A stretch of 64,000 nt of DNA from NCBI GenBank assembly GCA_030522415.1, contig CM060113.1:6365967-6429966 (forward strand). The letters run 5' to 3'. This DNA is from Channallabes apus. Its lineage: Eukaryota; Chordata; Actinopteri; Siluriformes; Clariidae. The position numbers and the translations under genes were made by a program. Positions 26,501-35,744 of this stretch are shown piece after piece (within the stretch, counting starts at the first letter, position 1; the number at the start of each line of letters is the position of its first letter). The notes under the pieces were generated by a model. It was given only the letters and a program-made list of their open reading frames with translations, did not search any database and had not been told where the DNA came from.

Positions 26501-29500
26501 TGTTCTTTTCACATAGTGTCCCCTTTACTAACCGTCCTTTTTACATACTGCTCTCTTACTAACTGTCCTTTTCACATAGTGTCCCCTTTACTAACTGTCC
26601 TTTTCACATAGTGTCCCCTTTACTAACTGTCCTTTGCACATAGTGTCCCCTTTACTAACTGTCCTTTTCACATAGTGTCCCCTTTACTAACTGTCCTTTT
26701 TACACAATGTCCCCTTTACTAACTGTCCTTTTCACATAGTGTCCCCTTCACTAACTGTCCTTTTTACACAATGTCCCCTTTACTAACTGTCCTTTTCACA
26801 TAGTGTCCCCTTTACTAACTGTCCTTTTTACACAATGTCCCCTTTACTAACTGTCCTTTTCACATAGTGTCCCCTTTACTAACTGTCCTTTTTACATACT
26901 ACCCCCCTTACTAACTGTCCTTTTCACATAGTGTCCCCTATACTAACTGTCCTTTTCACATAGTGTCCCCTTTACTAACTGTCCTTTTCACATAGTGTCC
27001 CCCTTTACTAACTGTCCTTTTCACATAGTGTCCCCTTTACTAACTGTCCTTTTCACATAGTGTCCCCTATACTAACTGTCCTTTTCACATAGTGTCCCCT
27101 TTACTAACTGTCCTTTTCACATAGTGTCCCCTATACTAACTGTCCTTTTTACACAATGTCCCCTTTACTAACTGTCCTTTTTACATACTACCCCCCCTTA
27201 CTAACTGTTCTTTTCACATAGTGTCCCCTTTACTAACTGTCCTTTTCACATAGTGTCCCCTATACTAACTGTCCTTTTCACATAGTGTCCCCTTTACTAA
27301 CTGTCCTTTTCACATAGTGTCCCCTATACTAACTGTCCTTTTTACACAATGTCCCCTTTACTAACTGTCCTTTTTACATACTACCCCCCCTTACTAACTG
27401 TCCTTTTCACATAGTGTCCCCTTTACTAACTGTCCTTTTTACACAATGTCCCCTTTACTAACTGTCCTTTTCACATAGTGTCCCCTTTACTAACTGTCCT
27501 TTTCACATAGTGTCCCCTTTACTAACTGTCCTTTTCACATAGTGTCCCCTTTACTAACTGTCCTTTTTACACAATGTCCCCTTTACTAACTGTCCTTTTC
27601 ACATAGTGTCCCCTTTACTAACTGTCCTTTTCACATAGTGTCCCCTTTACTAACTGTCCATTTTACATACTGCCCCTTTTTACTAACTGCTCCTTTAAAT
27701 ATTGTCCCTTTTTACTAACTGCCCTCTTTTCTCTCAGGTTCTTATCGACATCACAGGTCACCGCTTCTCATCAGACGGAACGAAACCTTTGCGAAAACTA
27801 AAGAAACTGTGTTCCACTATAGAAGTCATCGATCTGAATGATGTATCCGAATCACTCGTCAGCTCTACAGCCAGGTCGCCTGGAAAAGTTCGCCAGTCGT
27901 CGTGTTCAGTGGATCTCGAGAAAGATGTGATTAGTTTGGACTCGGGTGATGGGAATGACCGTCAGTCACCTGGTCCTGTGTCATGTGATCAAGAAAACAC
28001 TTACACAAACCACTGCAACAGCGTTCAGTCACACTTACAAGATAGCAGCATACAAAGCTCAGGAAACACTTCGCACCATTCAGGTCTAAAAAATATCTCA
28101 CTTGAATCTGAGACTTCTAATGAACTCCCAGATTTTTTTGAAGCACAGGACACTAATCAAACATCCACATCACCTCCTGCTGAAAAAAACCCAGACGACA
28201 ACGAAAGTTTGGACTCACCACACAGCTGGCTGAACAAAGCGCTGTCGCCTTTCACCTTCTCCAGTCCATACTACTGCCCGAGTGAAATTGATGCAGCCGT
28301 GTTCTCTGACGAATCCCTTATTCTTTATAATGATGACACGGAACAGAAATACCCAACATGCAGCTTTGATAAACCAGAATCCCCATTTGATGTTGATGAA
28401 CCCCAAGAAAAAATGCACACAAGCACTTTATCACCTTCTTCAGTGCCTGTCACCCAGACGTTACCTACCTCAGACCATACACCACTGCTCCTCAGTCCCA
28501 CGTCTACAGAACTCCTGGCTGGAGATTCACCAGAAACGGGGTCTGATCTGCTCATTGAGAGTCCACCTGTCAGTCCTGTGAAATTCTCTTACACTCTCAG
28601 TCCACCAACTCAACTGGTGTCAGGTATTAAAGACTCCACTTCAGTGTTACAGGCAAGCGGCATGGACGGTGATGGTGCAGATATTTGTGAACCCCATGCA
28701 GAAGACAGACAGCAGATTTCTCTGGGGCAGTACAGAAAAATTAAACGTTTATTAGGAGGACCAGTTCAAGATATGGTAAACAATCTCTACCGCTTATTTC
28801 TCAAAAACAATTCTGATAACTAGCTGGATGCACAGAGAGCTAGGTTATAAATCCCAAACTCCTATAACCTAAATCCTCAGATCCTAAACCTAGATCCTGC
28901 AGTAAATTCCTGGAGCCCAACTCCCTAAATCCTAAATCTAGATTTTAAATCCCTTGAATCTAAATCAACAGATCTAAAAATCTACACCCTAAATCTAGAT
29001 CGTAACTAGTTATGCAAATCTAAATATGCAAATTTACATATTTACATATACAATTTATATATTTACAGTGCAAATATACTTCCTAAGTCCTCTTAGAACC
29101 TAAATCCCTAGATCCTAAATCTAGAGCTTCATCATACTGTAATGCCTAGACCCTTAATCCCTAAATCTCTTGAATTATAATCCCTAGATCCTATATTCCT
29201 AGATCATAAATCCCCAGATGCACAAACTAGATCCTAAATCCAGATCCTAAATCCCTAGATCCTAAATCTAGATCTTCAATCCCTAAAACCAAAATCACCA
29301 GATCAAACATCCTAAGTCTAGATTGTAAATTCCTGGAGTGTAAATTGAATATAATTCTAAATTTCTAGAGCATAAATTGCTATATCATAAATCCATAGAT
29401 CCTAAATTCCTCAAACTGTAACACTTAGACCCTTAATGTCTAGATCCTAAATCCTTCTAATTATAATCTCAAGATTCCAAGATCCTAAATCCCCAAATCC

Positions 29501-32500
29501 AAAATCTAAATCTTAAATCCATAGATCATAAATATAGATCCTAGATCATAAATCCCTATATATCCTAAATACGTAGAGCCTAAATCTAGATCCTAACTCC
29601 CTAGATCCTAAAACCTAGAGACTGCATTGTTCAGTAGTTCGAACGTTTTTGCTTTGTTCCCAAATGTATCCCTCTGTTTTACGTGGCAGATCCATACTAA
29701 ACTTTATTCCTGCTTTACTTTTAGGACAGACAGCCCGATAGCCAGTCTAATCTAATCTAATCTAATCTAATCTAATCCGCATCTTCCCTCGAACAGCACA
29801 CAGGCGATGAGGACAACAAGGAGTTCGGCATGGCCGAGCCTCTGTGTAGGCAGAGCCTGAGTCTGGTCTACAGCACCATCGAAGAGAACTACACTGAGGG
29901 CACGTTGCAGCTCCTCTCTGACCTGATCCAGCCTTGTTATTACCCCCCTGCCGATATCACCGCTCACCTTCTGAGGGGAATCCTGCTGAAGCCGCAGTGC
30001 ACTCGAGTGCTGGCGCTGGAAGCCTTCAACCTGCTGATGAGGACGCAGAAGTGAGTGACAGCGTCATGGTGATCACCATCGTCACAATCTTTTCACCGTC
30101 TACACTAATATGTCAAAGTTTAAGTTACCTATCAATATCAACTATTTTTTTTCTTTTAAAGAAATAGGCATTAATAGGAGAATACCACAGCCCTTTCTTG
30201 TTTCTAATTGGTCGCAAGGTTTTCAATAAATTTTCTATAACAGCATATTCGAATCACAGGTTTACATTAATGCATTACACTTATAATAAAAGTATTACAA
30301 CATTGATTTGGTGAGGTTTGTTTAGTTTGTTCATGGTTTCTGCCAAACTACAAGTCATATAAGGAGTTTGCTCCATGATGTTCCACAATATCAAATATAT
30401 TAATAAATGGATAAATACAACATAATAAATTTGAATTGTAAGCATTGATAACTTGCTGTGGTATCAGAAGAATAACAGACTTGTGGATGTGCTGTTATAG
30501 GTTGTGAAAAGTAATTCGACTTTGCGTTATGCCTCATTATTGATTATTTTCCTATAACAGCATAGCCCAAAGGGGTTTATTATCAGCACAGTAGATGGGG
30601 GCAAATACATGCTGATTTTCTTGTCCATTACAAATGCTACATTGCATCAGAATACTGTGTAATGAAATTTGCGTCCTGCAAATTTGATAATTAATCCTTT
30701 AATACAATGAAGATCTTCAATTCAGTTAAGCATTTCACTACATATCGTACTGTGTATGACAAATATGACAAGTATGTGACAAATAAAATTTTTATTTGAA
30801 TTCCTATGTCCTAAATACAGATTGTAAATCCCTTCAGCCTAATTTCCCTTCATTCCTAATTTCATAGCTCTTAACCCCTAAATCTGCATCCTTAATCCCT
30901 ATATCCTAAACCAACAAAATCTAGATCTTAAAGCTGTGTATTCTAAATCCCTAGATCATAAATCTAGATCCTTAATTCCCAGATCCAAAATAAATCTAGA
31001 TCCTAAATTCTAAAAAATATTTTGAATCCATTTAAAGCCTAAATCTAGATCTTAATTTCCTAAATCTCTCAAACTATAACCCCCTAGATCCTAAATCTCT
31101 TGATTTATAAACCCCTATATTTTAAATCTCCATCTTAAATCTTTAGATCCTAAACCACCAAAATCAAGAACCTAAATCTGTATATGCTAAATGCAGAATT
31201 CCTTCAAACTGTAATGTAAGTACTTAATGTCTAGGACATAATCTGCTATAGTGATTAGATCATAGAACTATAATTCACAAAAACATATATGTATAGATGC
31301 TACATCCCTAGATCCAAAATCTAGACCCTAAATCCTGATATATATTGTGCCCGACATATTGAAGCCTAACTCCCTAGATCCTACATCTACACCCTAAATC
31401 CCTAGATCCTACATCTACACCCTAAATCTCTAGATCCTACATCTACACCCTAAATCCCTAGATCCTACATCTACACCCTAAATCCCTAGATCCTATATCC
31501 ATGGATTCAATATCCAAAAAGATTCATATAAAAAATCCAGAACCAAAAATCTACATTCTAAATCTAGATCTTAAGTCCTTAGAGCCTTAATGCCTAGATC
31601 CTCCAGTAAATCCCTCAAACTATAATCCCTAGATGCTAAATCCCCATATCCAAAATCTACATCCTAAATACCTGCAACACAACATTTGATAAGTGACACT
31701 TGAATATAAAGGCTTATCCAAGGAACACAGGAGCAAAAGAAAAGCTAATGAAAATCACAAGAGTGTCAAACTATATGCATGACAAGAGTAAGTCCACTAA
31801 ATCAAGAAACCTTCTCATCCAGATACCACCCTGCAGACAGATCGACGATCCCATGGGACTGGGAGTTATTATCATCTGTGATGGCTGAACAGGTAGGAAA
31901 GGCATCAACGATACCACGTCGTGGTTTCATCATCAATCTCCTTGAGCATTTCTTCCACTTTGTTTAACTTTGTTTTGTGTTTATAAGAACGAGGCGAGGA
32001 AGCTGTGCGGTGAGGTGCGACTTCTCCTGCTTCAGTACGTGCTGCAGGTTTTGGAAGACGACTTCAATTTCAAGCTCCCCATGCTGCGGCTTCACCTCTC
32101 CATCGCTAACCAGATGCTCTCGTGTGATTACAGGCACGCACAGGTCAGGTGAGTCACTGGCATATCAGATCAGCCCGAAAGCACTTCATACTGTAGAATT
32201 ACAACGCATGGAGCCATTAGTTAGACTGCATTTGATTTATTTTGGACTTAACATTCCTGTAACATTTTTTTTTCTCTTAGTGAACTCTTGACCTGGCTAT
32301 TAGATGCAGCCAAACAGTCATTCTGTACTACTGAGGATAAAGAAATGCAAAAGAGGGAGCGTAACTGCTGTCTTAAGTAAGTTTACGTGAATGCATAAAG
32401 TGTAAGTTCCCCAAATGTTCCCAAATTGTCATATATATGATAAAAAAATTTTTAAAAACAGGCAATTATTTTAATTGTCATTAGAATTTGAAATGTCTGA

Positions 32501-35170
32501 TTTATTTCTAGATATTTCCGCCAACATCAGTGGTAACCAAACATTCCCAAATTTAATCCTTTGTCCCCTTAAAAATATATGAGGTTCTCTTGTTCTCCCT
32601 GTCTGTGTGGGTTTTCTCAGGGTTCTTCAGTTTCCTCAAAATTCATGCCAGAGTGAATTGGTTAAGATTTGCTCCTAAATCTAAATGGGTGTGTCGGTGT
32701 ACAGAGGTGTGTGATGGACTGGCATCTTATCCAGGGTGTATTTCTGCCTCATATACAGTACAATGGTTCCGAATTGGCTCTGGATTCTCCACAACCTTGA
32801 CTCAGGACTTATATTTTTATATTTTATGAAATCAGGTTATTGGCATTTCGGCTGCTCCGGGCAAAAGCAGAACATAATACTGAACCATAAAACTCGGCAC
32901 AGGTTTTACACCGGATGCCCTTCCTGACACAACCCTCCCGTTCTATCCGGCACTGGCACTATCCGGTGGCTGGGTTTTGGGAATAGGCTGGTAATCAAAG
33001 CCAGGCCAAGAGCCTAGATTGAATGGTCTATCTTCAAGAAAAATCCACTCAAATTTCTATTAAAGGACAAACTTGACAACAGAAACATGGTGCTAGTGTA
33101 CATCACACACAACCACGGGGCTAGTGAGGATATTTCGAAATTTGAAATGTTGATAATGACATGAAATGTATTGATTTTTTTAATGCAGAATGCTGCTAAT
33201 TCTGCAGAGGATGCTGTTATTAGCCATGGAGGTGGACCTCAGACCCACCTGCAGCTCCAGTAAGCTCTCTCAGGAGCTGTGTACCAGTCTCAACAGCATG
33301 GCACCGTGCAGGCGGCTCAGGTAAAGAAGCGAAAACAAAACAAAGACAACAAGTACGAGAAGATGAGGAAACCATGAGTCTGTTAACCATGGCTTTCATT
33401 TATTAATCTTTTGTCGCAAAATGATTTATTAATCTTTTGTCGCATTTATTAATCTTTTGTTGCAAAAAAAATATAAATTTCCTAAAGATTTGTTAATGAA
33501 TCTAATTGCTCTTAAATTTCCAGGCATGCTGATTTTGCATTTGTTGACAACCAAAAACTTCGTAAAAAATAATCTTTGAAATCTTATTAAAATTTATTCA
33601 ACATCCAGGAAATAAACTACCAAAAAAAAGTTAATTAGATGTACAGTACCATGCAAAAATCTTAAACTAGTGAGAAACAGGTGCAGATGATGACAGATGA
33701 TCAGGCCGGTTAAACTTTATCTTTAGGCTGTTTACAGCCTGTCACAATAAAACACTCTTTCAGATTTTTTTTATTTACATAATTAAATTAAATTTAAGAT
33801 GAAACAAGGTGGTTGATTCTACACCTCACAAATTCTTTCTAGTGTAGAAAGACTTAATACTTAATCAGGAAGGGGTTTTAAGGGCCCGAGCCTGTGTGTG
33901 ATGGTGCAGTTAATGCAATAGAGATGCAAAGATGATGGAACAGCACACGCTCAAAACATCATGTGTGACCGGTCTGCGTTTCATGCCTAATGATTTTAAT
34001 GTTTCTCGCGTCTTCGTTAGGTTTTTGTTGTTAAGCACGCTGCAGAGTAACCTGCTGAGGTGTAAGATGGTGGAGCTGCTGCTGGATCAGTCCTGCTCTC
34101 AGAAGAGGGTGTTGCCCATGTCCTTCAAACTGCTGCTGCACTTCCTGCACACGTCCACGCTCACACCAGATCCATCGGTGAGACCACAGCACTTCACACG
34201 CCCTCGTTTAATCATCATCATTATCATCATCATCACGCTCGTGACTTAGGTTAAGAAACATACCAAGGAGAAACAGACATGGAGGACGAATTTAGGCTTC
34301 TTCATGGGAAGAAATGAAAATGAAAATATAGACAAGAAAGTTAATTTAAGTTAGTTATGTAGCTGGTACAAGTTAGAACTGGTAGGGCAGTTGTTGTGCT
34401 TACAACATGTGCGTCATATTAGGTGTTTTTTCACATTTTGTACAGAACAGAGCTGACAGATATTTTGGATTGTACACTGATTTAATATGTTATTAGTTAT
34501 TCAACAGCACAGCAGATAAATTGGTGCACTTACAGGGTGAAACTTGTCTTTTCCTCTTGGATGTCAAGCACAAAAATAAAAAATCTTGGCAGCCACCAAA
34601 TCGAGTGTGACGCCTACACCAGGCTTCAACAATGGGCCTCCAAAGCGGAACTGAAGGCAGCATAAAGCATTTCCTGATTCTTCTACCACATATTGTGTTG
34701 TTTTTTTCCTTCTATCAGGATGGCACAGAAAGATGGAGGAGGTGGGATGAGCTCCTGCAGCTTGTCTGGATGCTCATGCTTAGCTACCAGGAAGTTATAA
34801 CAGGTACAAAACTACATCTCAGTCCTTCCCTTTTTCTTGTACCTTCAGTAAACTCTTTCCTTAGGAGTACACACTGAGGGTGTAAAACAGTGACATTGTG
34901 ACAAGTTCTGAAGCATAAAAGTACATTCCTTACTTAATCTTCCCTTTCCCACCATCAGGTCACCTTCGCTACTCCATTACAGACCGGTTCAAGCTGACCC
35001 GCGCTCCCATGTGGACCCAGAACGACCACCTGACCCGGGATGCGGTCCAAGAAGCAGTCGAGGCGTTTCTGTCCCGTGCCGTAGAGGATCTCGGCCACGA
35101 TCTCCCCTCCCAAATCCAAGAGTCATTATCCCAGCTGCAAGAACACCTACTGAGTATCTCTCTGCAATAA
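12604..35170 (+). CDS. simc1: SUMO-interacting-motif protein SIMC1-like (10 coding exons, 777 aa)
   Basis: Exons joined by GT-AG sites that keep the frame: 12604-12732, 27738-28775, 29797-30050, 31823-31892, 31988-32148, 32281-32376, 33189-33320, 34021-34177, 34719-34803, 34959-35170. The total is 2334 nt with stop TAA. Hydrophobic-acidic SUMO-interacting motifs occur at residues 4-9 (VILLSS), 17-22 (IEFVSS), 44-49 (VLIDIT), 71-78 (IEVIDLND) and 107-114 (VISLDSGD). Residues 115-370 are Ser/Pro/Asp-rich and probably disordered. From about 370 to 777 the protein is helical and leucine-rich (for example LLLLQYVLQVLEDDF, then LPMSFKLLLHFLH), like the SIMC1/SLF2 C-terminal helical region. In mammals SIMC1 pairs with SLF1 and brings the SMC5/6 complex to nuclear bodies; that role is inferred here. 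Human SIMC1 is about 870 aa. The paralogue SLF2 is the alternative, but the SIM-dense N terminus and the CNOT6 neighbour favour simc1. Exon 2 has a read-through stop at 28821, but the ATG|GTAAAC donor at 28776 gives the intact joint. Confidence 0.85.
13565..13793 (+). mobile_element. 5'-truncated SINE with target-site duplication
   Basis: The copy starts at GGTACTCCGGTTTCCTCCC and runs to the (AATG)n tail. It is flanked by TGTTCTGCTGTC at 13553-13564 and again at 13794-13805, a 12-bp direct repeat that proves insertion at this point and marks the truncated start as original. Confidence 0.92.
14222..14823 (-). mobile_element. LTR-like segment of uncertain family
   Basis: On the - strand it holds GTTTAATAAAGG (a polyadenylation signal, about 14306-14320) followed by a GC-richer stretch ending CTACGTACATGACA near 14220. 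Upstream of the signal are several imperfect copies of a CTGGTATTAGAGCC-like motif (14455-14710). This resembles the R-U5 end of an LTR. It does not match the retroviral LTR at 22506-22880. Its family is unknown to me. Confidence 0.45.
14824..15291. repeat. Minisatellite, CACATGCACTCCTCACACCCACCC type
   Basis: Tandem units alternate CACACCCACCC with ATGCACTCCT. Long open frames rich in His, Pro, Thr and Ser across it are low-complexity artefacts. On the - strand the retroviral env frame runs directly into it. Its core ATGCACT(C/T)CT(C/T)ACAC is shared with the array at 22936-23545. Confidence 0.95.
15292..16096 (-). pseudogene. env: ERV env, transmembrane subunit (broken)
   Basis: A furin-type RRKR site lies near 15912-15923. 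The ectodomain contains a CX6CC cysteine motif (CKVLNTSCC, near 15640). A hydrophobic membrane anchor lies near 15430-15510, followed by a cysteine-rich juxtamembrane stretch and a short cytoplasmic tail. The frame loses homology where the CACACCCACCC minisatellite begins near 15291, so the native stop is not seen. Upstream the env frame is interrupted by the SINE at 16128-16439. In retroviruses this subunit mediates membrane fusion; this copy cannot be expressed whole. Confidence 0.88.
16128..16439 (+). mobile_element. SINE inserted in ERV env
   Basis: A tRNA-like head with GGTGTAGTGGTTAGCGCT and GGTTCGATTCC (boxes A and B), a conserved central part with GTTTGCATGTTCTCCCC, and an (AATG)n tail. 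It is flanked by AATTACCATCTA at 16116-16127 and 16440-16451, a perfect 12-bp target duplication. The insertion is later than the retrovirus. Confidence 0.95.
16452..17141 (-). pseudogene. env: ERV env, surface subunit and leader (broken)
   Basis: The main - strand frame (16502-17062) is cysteine-rich with several N-X-S/T sites and a CWIC motif of the CXXC type used by class I envelopes for a labile disulfide with the transmembrane part. A hydrophobic signal-peptide-like segment starting at an ATG near 17141 lies in a different frame, so there is a frameshift near 17040. The region ends at the SINE duplication. Confidence 0.82.
17516..18390 (-). pseudogene. pol: ERV pol, integrase core and C-terminus (frameshifted)
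   Basis: Three - strand frames carry it: 18223-18459 (core start, with MDFIEL and VLVDMFSK), 18090-18278 (with KWVEAFPT and ISSDNGTPF) and 17516-17956 (with SPFEILFGRPP, then PGDWVVVKD of the C-terminal barrel). The D residues of the DDE triad are visible in the first two. The zinc-binding HHCC domain is missing. Frameshifts and stops separate the pieces. Confidence 0.85.
18376..19301 (-). pseudogene. pol: ERV pol, N-terminal part of reverse transcriptase (truncated)
   Basis: The frame 18321-19301 includes the RT fingers with SPVRTPIFPVKKA and WRFVQDLQAVNDA. A second frame overlaps the end (18223-18459) and passes directly from an RT motif (KGKSYTFTRL) to integrase sequence near 18375-18392. 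The YXDD catalytic box, thumb, connection and RNase H are therefore gone. CTCGTGA is repeated at this junction, which suggests deletion by microhomology or template switching. Confidence 0.85.
19231..19929 (-). pseudogene. pro: ERV protease region
   Basis: A 232-codon frame with the aspartic protease motif FLVDSGA at residues 76-82, followed by the hydrophobic VIRSS stretch and, later, INLLGCDLI, the usual second conserved block. Retroviral proteases of this type work as dimers to cleave the polyproteins. The frame is intact and overlaps the RT frame, as if pro and pol were once read together. Confidence 0.85.
19948..21231 (-). pseudogene. gag: ERV gag, capsid and nucleocapsid (frameshifted)
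   Basis: The frame 20243-21172 covers a proline-rich linker and a capsid-like domain (with WTIKDIENAHGQLPDP and a C-terminal part containing QQPGESVSQYLTRL). A second frame, 19948-20286, holds an arginine/glycine-rich stretch and one zinc knuckle, CYACGSESHWIRDC (CX2CX4HX4C). The overlap at 20243-20286 marks a frameshift. Upstream it is cut by the SINE at 21232. Confidence 0.87.
21232..21596 (+). mobile_element. SINE inserted in ERV gag
   Basis: A nearly full SINE of the same family (box-B GGTTCGATTCC, (AATG)n tail). It is flanked by TGTAATTATCT at 21221-21231 and 21597-21607, an 11-bp target duplication that overlaps the tail by two bases. It separates the matrix start of gag from capsid. 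Confidence 0.95.
21608..21806 (-). pseudogene. gag: ERV gag, matrix N-terminus
   Basis: The frame starts MGNSKTKTK at 21806. Glycine at position 2 and the following S/K pattern fit N-myristoylation of retroviral matrix proteins. It continues for about 65 codons and is then destroyed by the SINE. Confidence 0.8.
21855..22030 (-). repeat. ERV leader with four imperfect 45-bp repeats
   Basis: AGTCC(C/T)CT(T/C)GACT recurs at about 21857, 21899, 21953 and 21986, two copies followed by TTTTACCGGTGCA-like sequence. The segment lies between the primer binding site and gag. Confidence 0.75.
22488..22502 (-). promoter_or_regulatory. ERV primer binding site, tRNA-Ser
   Basis: The - strand reads TGGCGTAGTCGGCAG, the complement of the 3' end (CTGCCGACTACG plus CCA) of a eukaryotic tRNA-Ser. 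It lies three bases after the inferred LTR end. Confidence 0.85.
22506..22880 (-). repeat. ERV 5' LTR
   Basis: On the - strand it starts TGTAACGTAG at 22880, has GTATAAAATAG (TATA box, about 22665-22675) and AAAATAAAAC (polyadenylation signal, about 22578-22587), and ends CCACCACA just before the primer binding site. The TG...CA ends fit. The outer boundary is not confirmed, since no second copy is present. Confidence 0.72.
22936..23545. repeat. (CA)n-rich minisatellite with ATGCACTTCTTACAC insertions
   Basis: Long CA runs are broken at intervals by ATGCACTTCTTACAC and ATATATATGCACTTC. All long open frames (HTHT or CVCV peptides) are artefacts. The core matches that of the array at 14824-15291 on the other side of the retrovirus. 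Confidence 0.96.
23546..24012 (-). mobile_element. LTR- or transposon-terminal-like segment
   Basis: On the - strand it begins TGTAAGGGTCTGCCCCTAGA at 24015 and runs to the CA-rich array without recognisable coding. It may be the outer part of the element whose other end is at 14222-14823. This is inferred from position and the shared minisatellite only. Confidence 0.35.
24078..24166 (+). repeat. Common teleost repeat tail
   Basis: GCAAGGCAAGTTTATTTATA and later GCTTTACATAAAGAA match a short dispersed repeat often seen in fish genomes. It is recognised from memory and the family is not named. Confidence 0.5.
24170..25189. other. simc1 intron 1, AT-rich, nothing recognised
   Basis: Single-copy-looking AT-rich intron DNA. 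No repeat structure or coding frame stands out before the minisatellite begins. Confidence 0.5.
25190..27720 (+). repeat. Intronic minisatellite, ~32-bp unit resembling a 3' splice site
   Basis: About 2.5 kb of tandem units. The commonest reads GTGTCCCCTT, TACTAAC, TGTCCTTTTC, ACATA in that order, with a 32-bp period. Variants replace CACATAGTG with ACACAATG or ACATACTACCCCCC. Each unit therefore carries a perfect UACUAAC branch-point sequence, a pyrimidine tract and usually an AG about 17 bases after the branch A. The array lies on the sense strand of simc1 and ends at the exon 2 acceptor. By length it has roughly 75-80 units; I did not count them one by one. Confidence 0.97.
27703..27737 (+). 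promoter_or_regulatory. simc1 exon 2 acceptor region, a degenerate minisatellite unit
   Basis: TTTTTACTAACTGCCCTCTT followed by TTCTCTCAG ends at 27737, where exon 2 starts in frame (GTT CTT ATC GAC). It has the same TACTAAC plus TG(T/C)CC order as the tandem units, with a better pyrimidine tract. Confidence 0.8.
28850..29640. repeat. Degenerate CTAGATCCTAAAT repeats, simc1 intron 2
   Basis: Many imperfect copies of CCTAGATCCTAAATC, often alternating with CTAGATC, none in exact register. The same motif fills 30800-31690 on the other side of exon 3. Confidence 0.88.
29746..29777 (+). repeat. (TCTAA)n microsatellite before simc1 exon 3
   Basis: Six TCTAA units end about 20 bases before the exon 3 acceptor (CGAACAG at 29790-29796). 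Each CTAAT fits the loose vertebrate branch-point consensus YTNAY. Confidence 0.9.
30722..31690. repeat. LINE 3' tail, then degenerate CTAGATCCTAAAT array (simc1 intron 3)
   Basis: AGTTAAGCATTTCACTACAT at 30725 to an AATAAAATTTTTATTTGAATT end at 30805 is a LINE 3' end, like the one at 11190. From 30800 to 31690 the CTAGATCCTAAATC family resumes, including four nearly perfect copies of CCTAGATCCTACATCTACAC at 31370-31490. Confidence 0.85.
32595..32990 (+). mobile_element. Old SINE copy and adjacent teleost repeat, simc1 intron 6
   Basis: GTTCTCCCTGTCTGTGTGGG, then GTGATGGACTGGCATCTTAT, is an old relative of the main SINE family (about 32595-32825). At about 32885-32960 TTTTACACCGGATGCCCTTC is a separate dispersed fish repeat. 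Confidence 0.65.
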
Positions 35171-35597
35171 CAGACTAAAGAAATTAATATACGTGTGTGT
35201 ATATATAAATACATGCGGCACGGTGGTGTAGTGGTTAGCACTGTCGCCTTGCACCTCCAGGGTCTGGGTTCGATTCCCGTCTCTGTGTGCATGGAGTTTG
35301 CATGTTCTCCCCGTGCTTGGTGGGTTTCCTCCCACATTCCAAAGATATGCAGGTTAGGCTAATTGGCGTTCTCAAATTGCCCGTAGTGTGAGTGTGTGTA
35401 TGTGTGTGTGCCCTGAGATAGATTGGCACCCTGTGCCTGGAATAGGCTCCAGGCCACCGTGACCCGGAATACAGGATGAACCGTTATAGAAGATGAGTGA
35501 GTGAGCGAGTATATATATATACTGTATATATGTTAAAGTTATTTTTGTAGATATTTTATTATTATAATGAATAATAATAATTGTTAATTTAAATAAA
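35171..35597 (+). promoter_or_regulatory. simc1 3' UTR with SINE and polyadenylation signal
   Basis: The first canonical AATAAA after the stop is at 35592-35597. If used, the 3' UTR includes a sense SINE at about 35215-35505 (GGTGTAGTGGTTAGCACTGT head, shortened tail). Confidence 0.55.
35215..35505 (+). mobile_element. SINE in simc1 3' UTR
   Basis: A full head with boxes A and B, but the box-B segment is shortened (the CCCCGGCCAGGCTCG spacer found at 54062 is absent). The central GTTTGCATGTTCTCCCC is intact and the 3' part is diverged. The flanks are (AT)-rich, so the target duplication is unclear. Confidence 0.9.
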
Positions 35598-35744
35598 AAG
35601 CTATTTGTGAGTACAATTGATGAATTGACTGAAATGAGATTTTTGTTTGTGGAGCATCCTATAACCCGAGACCTTGAAATAATAGTCGGATTAATTAAAT
35701 ATATTCAATACCAGCTTCTACAACGTTAATAATATTCAATTTCA

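Noticed and set aside
25190..27720. CRISPR-like regular repeats
   Set aside because: Units are contiguous with no unique spacers, and the context is a vertebrate intron.
28776..28823. In-frame stop after simc1 exon 2, suggesting a 373-codon single-exon gene
   Set aside because: A donor (ATG|GTAAAC) precedes the stop, and joining to 29797 keeps phase through eight more exons. The extension is intron read-through.
31977..32291. Alternative frame over simc1 exon 5
   Set aside because: It is open but of poor protein character. Exon 4 (31823-31892) supplies the phase that puts exon 5 in the leucine-rich frame.
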